From the NCBI GenBank assembly GCA_900757505.1, contig CAAEOE010000075.1:4274-68273 (forward strand): a DNA stretch of 64,000 nt, read 5' to 3'. Shown piece after piece: positions 41,546 through 50,690 of the stretch. This DNA comes from an uncultured Collinsella sp. (GTDB lineage Bacteria > Actinomycetota > Coriobacteriia > Coriobacteriales > Coriobacteriaceae). Numbering within the stretch: the stretch's first letter is position 1; each line of letters starts with the position of its first letter. The translations under genes and the position numbers were made by a program. A model generated the notes under the pieces. The model was not told the origin of the DNA. It made no database searches and worked only from the letters and a program-made list of their open reading frames with translations.

Positions 41546-43030
41546 CTACAAGCAGACGCCGTCCTTCCAGATACTGATCTCGTGACAGCCACGGCGCTCA
41601 GCACTCGTGAGCTTACCGCTCGCCGTCTCCAGCACCAGCTGGTACAGATCGTGGGCAGCCTCGTCGAGCGTGCGCTCACCCGTGGCAATCACGCCAGCGT
41701 TAAAGTCCATCCAGTTGGCCTTGTGGTCGCACAGACGCTGATTGGTGAACACCTTGAGGGTAGGCGCCGGCGCGCCAAACGGTGTGCCGCGGCCGGTCGA
41801 GAACAGAATCACGTGGCAGCCGGCAGCCGTCAACGCCGTGGTGGATACCATGTCGTTGCCCGGACCGCACAGCATGTTCAGGCCGTGTTTATTTGCCTGG
41901 CCGGCATACGGCAGCACGTCGACGATGGGGGCAGATCCGCCCTTTTGCACGCAGCCGCAGCTCTTGTCCTCGAGCGTGGTAATACCGCCGTCCTTGTTGC
42001 CGGGACTCGGGTTCTCATAAACGACCTCGCCGTGGCTAATAAAGTAGTCCTTAAATCCATTGAGCATGTCGGAGGCAGCGTTAAAGACCTGCTCGTTCTC
42101 GCAACGGTCGAGCAGGATGCTCTCCGCGCCAAACATCTCGGGCACCTCGGTAAGCACCGACGTGCCGCCACGGGCGACGACCATATCGCTCACGCGACCG
42201 ATCGTGGGGTTGGCGGTAATGCCCGAAAGACCGTCGGAGCCGCCACACTTAAGACCAATGACCAGCTCGGAGGCCGGAATGGGCTCGCGCTTGGACTGCT
42301 TTGCCAGGTCTGCCAGCTCGGCCAGAATCTTGTGGCCCTCGATTTGCTCGTCGGCTACATCCTGGCAGGTGAGAAAACGAACGCGCTCGTGATCGAAGTC
42401 ACCGAGCTCGTCGAGCACCTGCTGATGCGTGCAGTTCTCGCAACCGAGCGACAGGAACAGCACGCCCGCGGCATTTGCGTGACGCGACAGTGCCACCAGC
42501 AGACGACGGGTCTGGGCATGGTCGGCGCCGGTCTGCGAGCAACCGAACGGATGCGGGAAGTAGTAGACGCCCTCCAGCGAGCCATCGACCAGATCCTGGG
42601 CCTGCTCGCACATGGCACGGGCGACTTCGTTGACACAGCCGACCGTGGGGATGATCCACAGCTCGTTGCGCGTCGCGGCACGACCGTCGGCGCGGCGGAA
42701 CCCCATAAAGGTCTCGGGCTCAACGGGATCCACGACCGGATGTGTGGGGTTGTAGGTGTACTCGACCTCGCCCGAAAGGTTGGTCTTCACATTGTGCGTG
42801 TGGAGCCACTGACCGGGCTGGACATCGCCCGTCACATGACCGATAGGAAGGCCGTACTTAATGACGTCCTCGCCGGCGGCAATCGAGCGCACAGCCATCT
42901 TGTGGCCTTGCGGAATATCCTCTGCGGCCACGATCTCGCCCACCCCGGGAACCGCGACGGCAGTGCCCTTGGCAAGCGGCGACAGCGCGACGATCACGTT
43001 GTCGGCCGGATTGATCTGGATAGTGTTCAT
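41546..43030 (-). CDS. uxaA: Altronate dehydratase
   Basis: A 494-residue UxaA that converts D-altronate to KDG. The N-terminal SAF domain has HKMAVRSIAAGEDVIKYGLPIGHVTGDV, and the C-terminal domain has GLKCGGSDGLSGITANP, GCENCTHQQ and CGPGNDMVSTT. The single-chain form is the usual length. It follows uxaC and uxaB on the same strand, completing the isomerase pathway for galacturonate. Confidence 0.95.
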   Translation of the reverse strand: MNTIQINPADNVIVALSPLAKGTAVAVPGVGEIVAAEDIPQGHKMAVRSIAAGEDVIKYGLPIGHVTGDVQPGQWLHTHNVKTNLSGEVEYTYNPTHPVVDPVEPETFMGFRRADGRAATRNELWIIPTVGCVNEVARAMCEQAQDLVDGSLEGVYYFPHPFGCSQTGADHAQTRRLLVALSRHANAAGVLFLSLGCENCTHQQVLDELGDFDHERVRFLTCQDVADEQIEGHKILAELADLAKQSKREPIPASELVIGLKCGGSDGLSGITANPTIGRVSDMVVARGGTSVLTEVPEMFGAESILLDRCENEQVFNAASDMLNGFKDYFISHGEVVYENPSPGNKDGGITTLEDKSCGCVQKGGSAPIVDVLPYAGQANKHGLNMLCGPGNDMVSTTALTAAGCHVILFSTGRGTPFGAPAPTLKVFTNQRLCDHKANWMDFNAGVIATGERTLDEAAHDLYQLVLETASGKLTSAERRGCHEISIWKDGVCL

Positions 43031-43069
43031 TGCAAATGGTCCTAACCCTACAGGTTGAGCAGAAGTCGA

Positions 43070-43099
43070 GACGCGGGCACGCCGTCCCGCGCCCGCGTC
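43070..43099 (-). other. Hairpin between uxaB and uxaA
   Basis: GACGCGGGC 43070-43078 pairs with GCCCGCGTC 43091-43099 in the 81-nt gap. No T tract, so an mRNA processing or stability role is more likely than termination. Confidence 0.5.
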
Positions 43100-43111
43100 T
43101 GCGCCGGAAAT

Positions 43112-44626
43112 TTACGCCTGAGCGTTGGCGAAGGCCTGCTTGGCGCCCTCGGCACGCACGACAGCGAGCGCGCTGACGACAAACTCCTCAAGACCTGCGA
43201 TCTGCGTAAGGTCCTCGCCCCACATCTGCTCGTTGGTGAGCACGTCGTGCACCAGCTGGGCATCGTCGGCGCCGGCATGGGCGGCGTAGAAGTCGAGCAC
43301 GAAGGCGTCGTCCTGAGCGGTGTACTCGGTGCCGTCGGAGCGACGCAGGTGCAGGCCGTCGCCCTCGCGGGACACGAGCTCCTGCGTGTAGAAGGAGATG
43401 AGCGTAGCGAGGCTCGTCGCCAGGCACTTGGGCAGGTTGCCGGTCTCGGCAACGTAGTCCTTGAGCGTGGGCAGGTCACGAGCGCGCCACTTAGCCGTGG
43501 AGTTGAGGCAGATGGAGAGCAGCGCATGATCAATAAACGGGTTGTCGAAGCGGTTTTCGACGGCGGCGGCAAAGGCCTTGCAGTCCTCGACATCCAAGTC
43601 GGCGGCAAGCGTCGGAATGACCTCGTCGTAGAGCATGGTGTTCATGAAGCCGCGAATGGTCTCGTCATGCATGCAGTCGCGCACGATATCAAAGCCGGCA
43701 ACCCAGGAACCCGGAACGAAGGCGGTATGGGCACCGTTGAGGATGCGGACCTTGCGCTTTTTGTACGGGGTGACGTCGGGAGTCACAAAGACACCCGGAA
43801 GACCAGCCTTCACAAAGGGAAGCTTCTCGGCAAGCGACTCGTCGCCCTGGATGCCCCACATCTGGAAGGGCTCGCGCACGGCCAGGAAGGGATCCTCGTA
43901 GCCCAGACGCTCGGCAACCGCCGCGGCCTCCTTAGGATCGCGGATGCGGCCGGGGACGATGGTGTCGACGAGCGTGGTGCAGACGGTGCAGTCGTTAGCC
44001 ATCCACTGCGCAAACTCGTCCTCCCAGCCCCAGTCGCTCACATACTGGTTCATGATGCGCAGCAACTCCTCGCCGTTGTGATCGATGAGCTCGCAGGCGA
44101 GGACGATGACGCCCGGCTTACCGGCAGCCCAGCGGGTGTGGAGCACCTGGGCAAGCTTGGCGGGGAAGCTCGCGGGTGGCATGTCGTCGGCCTTGCAGGA
44201 CGGGTCATAGGCGATACCGGCCTCGGTGGTGTTGGAGACGATGATCTCTAGGTCGTCGGAGACGGCGACCTCCATCATGGCGCGGTAGTCGTCCTCACGA
44301 TACGGGTTAAGGCAGCGGCTGCAGGCGCTGATCACGCGGGACTCGTCAACCGTGTTGCCGTTCTCCTTGCCGCGCACCAGCACGGTGTACAGGTCGTCCT
44401 GGGCATTGATACCGTCGGCAAAGCCAAAGGCACCGTTGATGGGCTGCACCATGACGACCTTGCCGTTCCAGCCGGTGGCCTCGTTGCCCATGTCAAAGAA
44501 ACGGTCGACGAAGGCGCGCAGGAAATTGCCCTCGCCAAACTGCAGAACCTTCTCGGGAGCATCCTTGGGCAGCAAATAGCCCTTGTAGCCGATCTTCTCG
44601 AGCGCATCGTAGCTGATGTTCTCCAT
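43112..44626 (-). CDS. uxaB: Tagaturonate reductase (altronate oxidoreductase)
   Basis: A 504-residue polyol-dehydrogenase-family enzyme that reduces D-tagaturonate to D-altronate with NADH. LQFGEGNFLRAFVDRFFD is the N-terminal nucleotide-binding region, and YKKRKVRILNGAHTA contains the catalytic Lys/Asn/His set of the mannitol-dehydrogenase family. The position between uxaC and uxaA supports UxaB over the related UxuB. AAGGAGAG precedes the ATG. Confidence 0.93.
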   Translation of the reverse strand: MENISYDALEKIGYKGYLLPKDAPEKVLQFGEGNFLRAFVDRFFDMGNEATGWNGKVVMVQPINGAFGFADGINAQDDLYTVLVRGKENGNTVDESRVISACSRCLNPYREDDYRAMMEVAVSDDLEIIVSNTTEAGIAYDPSCKADDMPPASFPAKLAQVLHTRWAAGKPGVIVLACELIDHNGEELLRIMNQYVSDWGWEDEFAQWMANDCTVCTTLVDTIVPGRIRDPKEAAAVAERLGYEDPFLAVREPFQMWGIQGDESLAEKLPFVKAGLPGVFVTPDVTPYKKRKVRILNGAHTAFVPGSWVAGFDIVRDCMHDETIRGFMNTMLYDEVIPTLAADLDVEDCKAFAAAVENRFDNPFIDHALLSICLNSTAKWRARDLPTLKDYVAETGNLPKCLATSLATLISFYTQELVSREGDGLHLRRSDGTEYTAQDDAFVLDFYAAHAGADDAQLVHDVLTNEQMWGEDLTQIAGLEEFVVSALAVVRAEGAKQAFANAQA

Positions 44627-44662
44627 CTGTGTCTCTCCTTAGATAGCTGTTAGCGTGCAAGC

Positions 44663-44698
44663 AAAACGGGGGCGCCGCGTGTGGCAACGGCGCTCCCG
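44663..44698 (-). terminator. Hairpin between uxaC and uxaB
   Basis: CGGGGGCGCCG 44667-44677 pairs with CGGCGCTCCCG 44688-44698; on the minus strand TTTTGC follows. It may reduce read-through from uxaC. Confidence 0.6.
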
Positions 44699-44722
44699 AG
44701 TTCGATGTGATTCGATGCAGGC

Positions 44723-46150
44723 TTATGCCTCGACGGTGTCCAAATCAAAGCCAAAGTAGCGGACCGCATTGTTGTAGCTGATGTCGCGCACGATACTGCC
44801 CAGCAGCTCCATGTCGGCCGGGTACTTGCCCTGCTCGACCCACTCGCCGATCACGCTGCACAGCACGCGACGGAAGTACTCGTGGCGCGGATAGGACAGG
44901 AAAGAGCGGGAGTCGGTAAGCATGCCCACAAAGTTGCCCAGCACGCCCTCGTTAGCCAGAGCCGTGAGTTGCTCGCGCATGCCGACCTCGTTGTCGTTGA
45001 ACCACCAGGCGGAGCCGTTCTGGATCTTACCGGCGGTCGGAGCCTCCTGGAAGCAGCCCATGACGGTATCGATCATGGTGTTATCGATGGGGTTCAGGCT
45101 GTACAGGATGGTCTTGGGCAGGCCGCAGGTCTCCTGGATGGAGTTGAGGAAATCGGCGAGCTGGTCGGACGGCGTGTAGTTGGAGATGCAGTCGTAGCCG
45201 GTGTCGGGACCGAGCTTGGCGAACATGGCGCGGTTGTTGTCGCGCTTGCAGCCAAAGTGCAGCTGCATGGCCCAGCCCAGACGGACATACTCGCCGGCAA
45301 CGAACTGCATAAAGGCAGTCTTGTACTTGAGGACCTCTTCCTCGGTAAGCGGCTCGGCAGCCAGACCCTTGGCAAAGATAGCCTCGATCTCGTCGGCGGT
45401 AGCCGGGACGTACATAACGTAGTCGAGTGCGTGGTCGGAGGCGCGGCAGCCCAGCTCGTGAGCAACGTCGTAGCGCTTGGAAATGGCAGCCTTCATGCCC
45501 TCAAAGTCGCTGACCTCAACGCCGGCAACCTCGGAAAGGTGCTTGCAGTAGTCGGCAAACTCCTGGCCGCGCTCGATGCGCAAAGCGGCATCGGGGCGCA
45601 TGGCGGGAACGACCTGAACGTCAAAGCTGTCGTCGGCGGCAATCTTCTTGTGCCACTCAAAGCTGTCGGCGGGGTCGTCGGTAGTGCAGATCATGCGGAC
45701 GTTGGACTGCTTGATCAGGTTACGGCAGGTAAAGCTAGCCTCAGCGAGCTTGGCGTTGGCAAGGTCCCAGACCTCCTGGGCAGTCTTGCCGTTGAGGACG
45801 CCCTCGTAGCCAAAGTAGCGCTTAAGCTCCAGGTGGCTCCACTCAAAGACGGGGTTGCCAACGCAGCGACCCAGGGTCTCGGCCCACTTTTGGAACTTCT
45901 CGCGAGCAGGGGCGTCGCCAGTGATAAAACGCTCGTCGACGCCGTTGGCACGCATCAGGCGCCACTTGTAGTGGTCGCCGCCCAGCCAAACCTCGGTGAT
46001 GTTCTCGAAACGCTTGTCCTCCCAAATCTCCTTAGGAGAAATGTGGCAGTGATAGTCGACGATGGGCATGCCCTCGGCAAAGTTGTGGAACAGCTCCTCG
46101 CCGGTCTTGGTGCTCAGCAGGAAATCCTGATCGTCCATAAAGTTTTTCAT
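44723..46150 (-). CDS. uxaC: Uronate (glucuronate/galacturonate) isomerase
   Basis: A 475-residue amidohydrolase-fold enzyme that isomerises D-galacturonate to D-tagaturonate. PIVDYHCHISPKEI carries the HxH metal site, LGCRASDHALDYV and LGWAMQLHFGCKRDNN add further conserved active-site residues, and LTDSRSFLSYPRHEYFRR is the C-terminal signature. The start at 46150 follows AAAGGGG; longer starts run through the operators. It is the first gene of the uxaCBA group. Confidence 0.96.
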   Translation of the reverse strand: MKNFMDDQDFLLSTKTGEELFHNFAEGMPIVDYHCHISPKEIWEDKRFENITEVWLGGDHYKWRLMRANGVDERFITGDAPAREKFQKWAETLGRCVGNPVFEWSHLELKRYFGYEGVLNGKTAQEVWDLANAKLAEASFTCRNLIKQSNVRMICTTDDPADSFEWHKKIAADDSFDVQVVPAMRPDAALRIERGQEFADYCKHLSEVAGVEVSDFEGMKAAISKRYDVAHELGCRASDHALDYVMYVPATADEIEAIFAKGLAAEPLTEEEVLKYKTAFMQFVAGEYVRLGWAMQLHFGCKRDNNRAMFAKLGPDTGYDCISNYTPSDQLADFLNSIQETCGLPKTILYSLNPIDNTMIDTVMGCFQEAPTAGKIQNGSAWWFNDNEVGMREQLTALANEGVLGNFVGMLTDSRSFLSYPRHEYFRRVLCSVIGEWVEQGKYPADMELLGSIVRDISYNNAVRYFGFDLDTVEA

Positions 46151-46202
46151 CAAACAGCCCCTTTGCTGGCAAGGCGGGCGCACGGCGCGCTCGTTATCCT
46201 TT

Positions 46203-46256
46203 AGGTGAACGTTCACTATACTAATCCATTGCACCTCAAAAGGTGAACGTTCACCT
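46203..46256. promoter_or_regulatory. Two GGTGAACGTTCACC operators upstream of uxaC
   Basis: AGGTGAACGTTCACT starts at 46203 and a perfect AGGTGAACGTTCACCT lies at 46241-46256. A further GGGTGAACGGT half-site is near 46266. Together they make this the most strongly marked promoter of the regulon. Confidence 0.7.
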
Positions 46257-46388
46257 AACCACCACGGGGTGAACGGTAGATTTTGCCCGTTCAACGGTTG
46301 CTGGGGATGTGACTTGCATGTATTGCGGACTGGTTGGCGTCCCCGAACACCGAACTTGAGCGCTTTTGCTCAGGTGGGTCATGTCCCG

Positions 46389-46583
46389 ACGTACATTTTT
46401 GGGAGTATTCAGCATTGGAGCGCGCCGTGCGCCATCCTCAGCGTCCTATTTGGAACGCAGATAGCGCCCGATCGGCATAAAAAGTGCCCCCGATGGCAAA
46501 TTACGCCATCGGGGGCACTTAAAACAGTCGTTCTGCACCTCATTCAGGGCATGCCAATGCTGAATACTCCCAAAAATGCACGT
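46389..46583. mobile_element. MITE-like element with 30-bp inverted ends
   Basis: ACGTaCATTTTTGGGAGTAT and the next 10 bases (46389-46418) match the complement of 46554-46583 at 29 of 30 positions. The 195-bp element has no coding capacity and includes the terminator of the LacI gene. No clear target duplication is visible. Confidence 0.5.
46479..46520 (-). terminator. Terminator after the LacI gene at 46611
   Basis: A 16-bp perfect stem, 46482-46497 with 46505-46520, is followed by TTTTT on the minus strand. Confidence 0.85.
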
Positions 46584-46610
46584 CGCAAGAGGGGGTACCT
46601 GCTCAATCGG

Positions 46611-47690
46611 CTAAATACCCGCAAGTTCGCAGTAGCGGTCGACATTGCTGGCAAATACCATCTCGACAGCACCCTTCTGGACGGGCACCGTCGGGGTCCT
46701 TCCCCACAGCAGATAATCGCCCAGCGTCTTAGCGCCGCGATACGCCAGGCTCGTCGGGTCCTTATAGACAATATTGGTAAAGATACCGCGGCGCAAGGCC
46801 AGAGCACTTTCGGGAAACAGGTCGTTGCCGATCACCATGACCTGACCGGCCTTGCCGGTCGAGACGAGCGCGTCGGCAACCACTTCGGAACCAACGGCAA
46901 AAACGCTACAGATAAGTTCGGGGGCGTCCGGCGCACTCAAGCGCTTTTCGAGCTCATGCTCGAGTTGTTTGACTTGCGCATGGGCACCTGCAAGATCCTC
47001 AACCTGCCATGGAATATCACGTTCGCGCAGGTAATTGTGGAAGGCGCGGGCGGTTAGATAGTGCGAATCGGTATATGGGTCGCCTGTCAAAAGGAGCACG
47101 CGGGCGTCGGCCCCAGAAGCATGGACCAGGTTTGCCGCCTGCTCGGCCATAAGGCTGCCTGCCGTCGAATAATCGGCCAAGCTCGCACCCAAACGATTCA
47201 AATGCGGACGGTCGCCGTCGACAAGCTCAATCGTCACGCCCGCCTCGGCGATCTGCCCCAAAAGCTCAGTCGCACGATCGTCGCCCGGCGCATAGGCGAG
47301 CAAGCCATCAATCTTCTCGCCCACCTGCAGACGCTCGTCGATTTGCTCGAGTGCATCAGCGTAGCCGCCCACGCCAAATTCAACGCGCTCAACCGTAATG
47401 CCCCGGTCGATGACCTCCTGTTCAAAGCGATTGCAGCCTTCCCACAGGTAACGGAAAAAGTACGCTCCCTCGCGCGATGCGCGGGGCAGGCAAAACACCA
47501 GATTGATATCCTTGCGGCGCAGGCTTGAGGCACTTGTGTTGCGGTGATAGCCCATGGCCTCGGCCTTAGCGTTCACCTTGGCGCGCACGGATTCGCTCAC
47601 GCCGGCCTTTCCCGTCAGAGCCTTGTGCACGGTATTGATGGAAACGCCAAGCTCGGCGGCTATGTCCTTCATGGTTACGCGAGCGCTCAT
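46611..47690 (-). CDS. LacI-family regulator of the uronate locus (probable)
   Basis: A 359-residue LacI/GalR protein. The helix-turn-helix is TMKDIAAELGVSINTVHKAL, followed by KAGVSESVRAKV, and then a sugar-binding domain with LVDGDRPHLNRLGASLADY and GNDLFPESALALRRG. It lies just upstream of uxaC on the same strand. The GGTGAACGTTCACC sites have the central CG expected of LacI operators. I infer that it represses the galacturonate/pectin genes; the GntR protein at 5323 is the alternative. Confidence 0.85.
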   Translation of the reverse strand: MSARVTMKDIAAELGVSINTVHKALTGKAGVSESVRAKVNAKAEAMGYHRNTSASSLRRKDINLVFCLPRASREGAYFFRYLWEGCNRFEQEVIDRGITVERVEFGVGGYADALEQIDERLQVGEKIDGLLAYAPGDDRATELLGQIAEAGVTIELVDGDRPHLNRLGASLADYSTAGSLMAEQAANLVHASGADARVLLLTGDPYTDSHYLTARAFHNYLRERDIPWQVEDLAGAHAQVKQLEHELEKRLSAPDAPELICSVFAVGSEVVADALVSTGKAGQVMVIGNDLFPESALALRRGIFTNIVYKDPTSLAYRGAKTLGDYLLWGRTPTVPVQKGAVEMVFASNVDRYCELAGI

Positions 47691-47787
47691 GCGGTTACTC
47701 CGTTATAGATAAGTTGCCAATTAATAGTCCAGTTAACGATACCCCAAAAATACCCTTCGACTCGCCGTGCTCTCCCTCAAATGCACA

Positions 47788-47821
47788 AAGCGCCCCGCGA
47801 ACGGATGCCCGCGGAGCGCTT
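47788..47821 (-). terminator. Hairpin at the end of the feo region
   Basis: AAGCGC-CCGCG pairs with CGCGG-GCGCTT with one mismatch. The T tract is short, so this is a moderate terminator. Confidence 0.55.
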
Positions 47822-47834
47822 GGATGTCCGGACC

Positions 47835-48035
47835 TTATTTGATACCGCGACCCAAGTCTTCGGCGATTTTGTCTACGCCCTTAAGTGCAGCGCACGTCTT
47901 TTTGTTGGAGCAATGCCCCGTGCAAACGCCACCCTGAGCGCAGTCGGCGCAGGTGCCCTTGCGGTAGATGCGCACGCACACGGCGACAAACGCAACGCCG
48001 ATAACAGCCAGTACAACAATATCGATAGGTGCCAT
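47835..48035 (-). CDS. FeoB-associated Cys-rich membrane protein
   Basis: A 66-residue protein with one N-terminal membrane helix (IDIVVLAVIGVAFVAVCVRIY) and then five cysteines in CADCAQGGVCTGHCSNKKTC. This matches the small FeoB-associated proteins found downstream of feoB in many anaerobes. AGAGGAGG precedes the ATG. It may bind iron at the inner face of the FeoB pore, but its role has not been shown. Confidence 0.8.
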   Translation of the reverse strand: MAPIDIVVLAVIGVAFVAVCVRIYRKGTCADCAQGGVCTGHCSNKKTCAALKGVDKIAEDLGRGIK

Positions 48036-48091
48036 AGCAAGCCTCCTCTAGTTAACCAGCACTTACTTTACCCCATTCTCCACCTACCAAA

Positions 48092-48167
48092 TAGGGACAG
48101 GTTTATTTTGGTCGGTTTTATCTGCGGAAACGCCACATCTTACTTCTGGAGCAAAGCAATCTGTCCC
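48092..48167. repeat. REP-like inverted repeat GGGACAG...CTGTCCC
   Basis: AATAGGGACAGGTTTATTTT near 48088 and CTGTCCC near 48161 form imperfect inverted ends. The sequence style (GGGACAG next to TTTATTTT) resembles REP sequences linked with IS200-like transposases in other bacteria. It differs from the 67-bp family. Confidence 0.4.
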
Positions 48168-48177
48168 CCATTGCGTC

Positions 48178-48210
48178 AAAAAGCCCGAGTGTCACTGAGA
48201 CACCCGGGCT
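48178..48210 (-). terminator. Terminator after feoB
   Basis: AGCCCG-GTGTC pairs with GACAC-CGGGCT around a short loop, with TTTTT on the minus strand. Confidence 0.85.
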
Positions 48211-48239
48211 CGTGGAAAGGGGTTGATCCTTATTCGGAC

Positions 48240-50567
48240 TTAGGCGGAAACTGCAGCGGAAGCAGTGTTGGTCTCGTCCTCGTCGGTCCAAGCGTGCTTG
48301 GGCATAGGACGGAAAATCTGGAAGAGCATCGCGACCAGCAGCACGATAGCCACAACCGTCCAGAAGCCAAACTGCCCAAGGACAAGCAGGTTATAGAACT
48401 GGTTGATGAACAGGCCGATCACCCAAGCGAAGGCGCACTCGTAGCCGAGGGCAATCGCGGTCCACTTGCCGGAATCCATCTGGTTGCGGATGGTACCCAT
48501 AGCGGCAAAGCACGGAGCGCACAGCAGGTTGAACGCGCCGAAGGCAACGCAGGCGCCCATGGTGGGGAACATGCCGGCAAACGCGGTCCACAGGCTCGGG
48601 TCGGTCTCGCCCGCGTCGGCGACGGACAGCAGCGAGCCGGCGGTGGCGACGACGTTCTCCTTGGCGACGAGGCCAGAGACAGTCAGCGCGGTTGCCTGCC
48701 AGGTGCTAAAGCCGAGCGGGGCGAAGATCCAAGCGACCAGATTGCCCAGCATGGCGAGCACGGAGTAGTCCATGAACTCCTCGGGGATGCCGTCCATCGC
48801 AGGCAGGAAGCCAAAGGAGCCGTTGTAGCTACCAAAGTTGGAGAGGAACCAAACCACGACGGTGGACGCGAAGATGACCGTGCCGGCCTTCTTGATAAAG
48901 GCCCAGCAGCGCTCCCACACGTGCAGCGCCCAAGAGCGGATCGCCGGGAAGTGGTAAGCAGGAAGCTCCATAACAAACGGCGTCGGGCGACCGGCGAAGA
49001 GCTTGGTCTTCTTGAGCATGAGGCCCGAGGCGATGACGGCAAAGACGCCCAGGAAGTAGAAGAGCGGGCTGATCCACGCGGCGGTGGTGGAAGAATCGCC
49101 GATGATGGAACCCATGAGCAGGGCGATGATCGGCAGCTTGGCGCCACAGGGAATGAACGTGGTGGTCATGACCGTCATGCGGCGGTCCTTCTCGTTCTCG
49201 ATGGTCTTGGTAGCCATGACGCCGGGGACGCCGCAGCCCGAAGACACGAGCATGGGGATGAAGGACTTACCGGACAGGCCAAAGCGGCGGAACACGCGGT
49301 CCATGATGAAGGCGACGCGGGCCATATAGCCGCAGTCCTCCAGGAAAGACAGCATCACAAAGAGCAGGAACATCTGCGGCACAAAGCCGAAGATGGCACC
49401 CAAACCGCCGACGATGCCGTCGCAGACCAGCGAATCGACCAGGCCACCGTCCTCGGTGCCGCCCGCCACAAGGGCGTCATGCACCACGGTGGTGATACCC
49501 GGGACATAGGGGCCGTACTGCGCCGGGTCGACCGAGTCGGCGTTGTCGCCCGCAGCCTCGACGGCTGCATCGTAGGCGTCGCGGCCCTGACCGAGCACGT
49601 ACCAACCGTCGGTGCCAAAGAGCTGGTCGTTGGTGAAGTCGGTCACCGTGCCGCCCAGGGTGGAAACGGCGATGTAGTACACGCAGAACATGATGACCAC
49701 AAAGATCGGCAGGCCCAGGATACGGTTGGTAACCACGCGGTCGATCTTCTCGGAGGTGCTCATCTTGGCCGGAGCCTTAGTGAGGCACTCATCGATGATA
49801 TGCGCGATGACGCCATAGCGCTCACCGGTGATAATGGACTCGGCATCGTCGTCGCAGTCCTGCTCGCACTGGGCGACCAGCTCCTCCACGCGAGCGGCCT
49901 TCTCCTTGGTGAGGTTGATGAGTTTGCAGGCGTCTGCATCACGCTCGAACAGCTTGACGGCGTAATAGCGGCGCTTGTTGGCGGGAACGCTCGCCGGAAG
50001 GTTGTTCTCGATGTGGTCCAGAACGTCCTCAATAGAAGAATCAAACTTGTGCTCCGGCACCTGGCCCTTGGAAGCAGCGGACTTCTTGACCTGCTCGAAC
50101 AGCTCCTTGATACCCTTGTTCTTAAGAGCCGAGATCATCATGACCGGACAGCCGAGCTTCTTGGACAGCTTGTCGGTGTCGATCTTGTCACCGTTCTTCT
50201 CGACCAAGTCGGCCATGTTGAGGGCGACGACCACGGGCAGGCCGGTCTCGATAACCTGAAGCGCCAGGTACAGGTTGCGCTCGAGGTTGGTGGCGTCGAC
50301 CACCTGGACGACAACATCGGGCTCGCCACTCATGAGGTAGTCGCGCGAGCACTGCTCCTCGGGGCTGTAGGGGGAAAGCGAGTAGATGCCGGGAAGGTCC
50401 GTGATGGTAACGTTCTTGTCGCTTAGGAGCTTGGCTTCCTTTTTCTCAACCGTGACGCCGGGCCAGTTGCCAACGTAGCCGTTGGCGCCGGTGATCAGGT
50501 TGAAAAGCGTGGTCTTGCCGCAGTTGGGGTTACCCGCCAGCGCGACATGGATCTGAGAATCCGCCAT
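48240..50567 (-). CDS. feoB: Ferrous iron transporter B
   Basis: A 775-residue FeoB. The N-terminal G domain has GNPNCGKTTLF (G1), NWPGVTVEKKE (G2), DLPGIYSL (G3) and NMAD (G4), a helical regulatory region, then membrane segments with SSGCGVPGVMATKTI and the second Gate motif around CAPCFAAMGTIR. It moves Fe2+ inward. AGAAGGA precedes the ATG. Two feoA genes lie upstream and the Cys-rich helper downstream, giving a full feoAABX operon. Confidence 0.97.
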   Translation of the reverse strand: MADSQIHVALAGNPNCGKTTLFNLITGANGYVGNWPGVTVEKKEAKLLSDKNVTITDLPGIYSLSPYSPEEQCSRDYLMSGEPDVVVQVVDATNLERNLYLALQVIETGLPVVVALNMADLVEKNGDKIDTDKLSKKLGCPVMMISALKNKGIKELFEQVKKSAASKGQVPEHKFDSSIEDVLDHIENNLPASVPANKRRYYAVKLFERDADACKLINLTKEKAARVEELVAQCEQDCDDDAESIITGERYGVIAHIIDECLTKAPAKMSTSEKIDRVVTNRILGLPIFVVIMFCVYYIAVSTLGGTVTDFTNDQLFGTDGWYVLGQGRDAYDAAVEAAGDNADSVDPAQYGPYVPGITTVVHDALVAGGTEDGGLVDSLVCDGIVGGLGAIFGFVPQMFLLFVMLSFLEDCGYMARVAFIMDRVFRRFGLSGKSFIPMLVSSGCGVPGVMATKTIENEKDRRMTVMTTTFIPCGAKLPIIALLMGSIIGDSSTTAAWISPLFYFLGVFAVIASGLMLKKTKLFAGRPTPFVMELPAYHFPAIRSWALHVWERCWAFIKKAGTVIFASTVVVWFLSNFGSYNGSFGFLPAMDGIPEEFMDYSVLAMLGNLVAWIFAPLGFSTWQATALTVSGLVAKENVVATAGSLLSVADAGETDPSLWTAFAGMFPTMGACVAFGAFNLLCAPCFAAMGTIRNQMDSGKWTAIALGYECAFAWVIGLFINQFYNLLVLGQFGFWTVVAIVLLVAMLFQIFRPMPKHAWTDEDETNTASAAVSA

Positions 50568-50690
50568 TCAATCCTTCTTCCTTGAGTGCCTGCGCTGCTT
50601 TCTCCGCGCAGGCTGGATAATGTGCTTTCAAGTTGCTGTATTAAGTTAGAAAATCCTAACTTTATCTGCAGAAATATGCGCCGCAATTCC

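Noticed and set aside
47781..50426. 881-codon plus-strand open frame opposite feoB
   Set aside because: It is antisense to a textbook FeoB and shows no domain; typical shadow of high-GC third-position bias.
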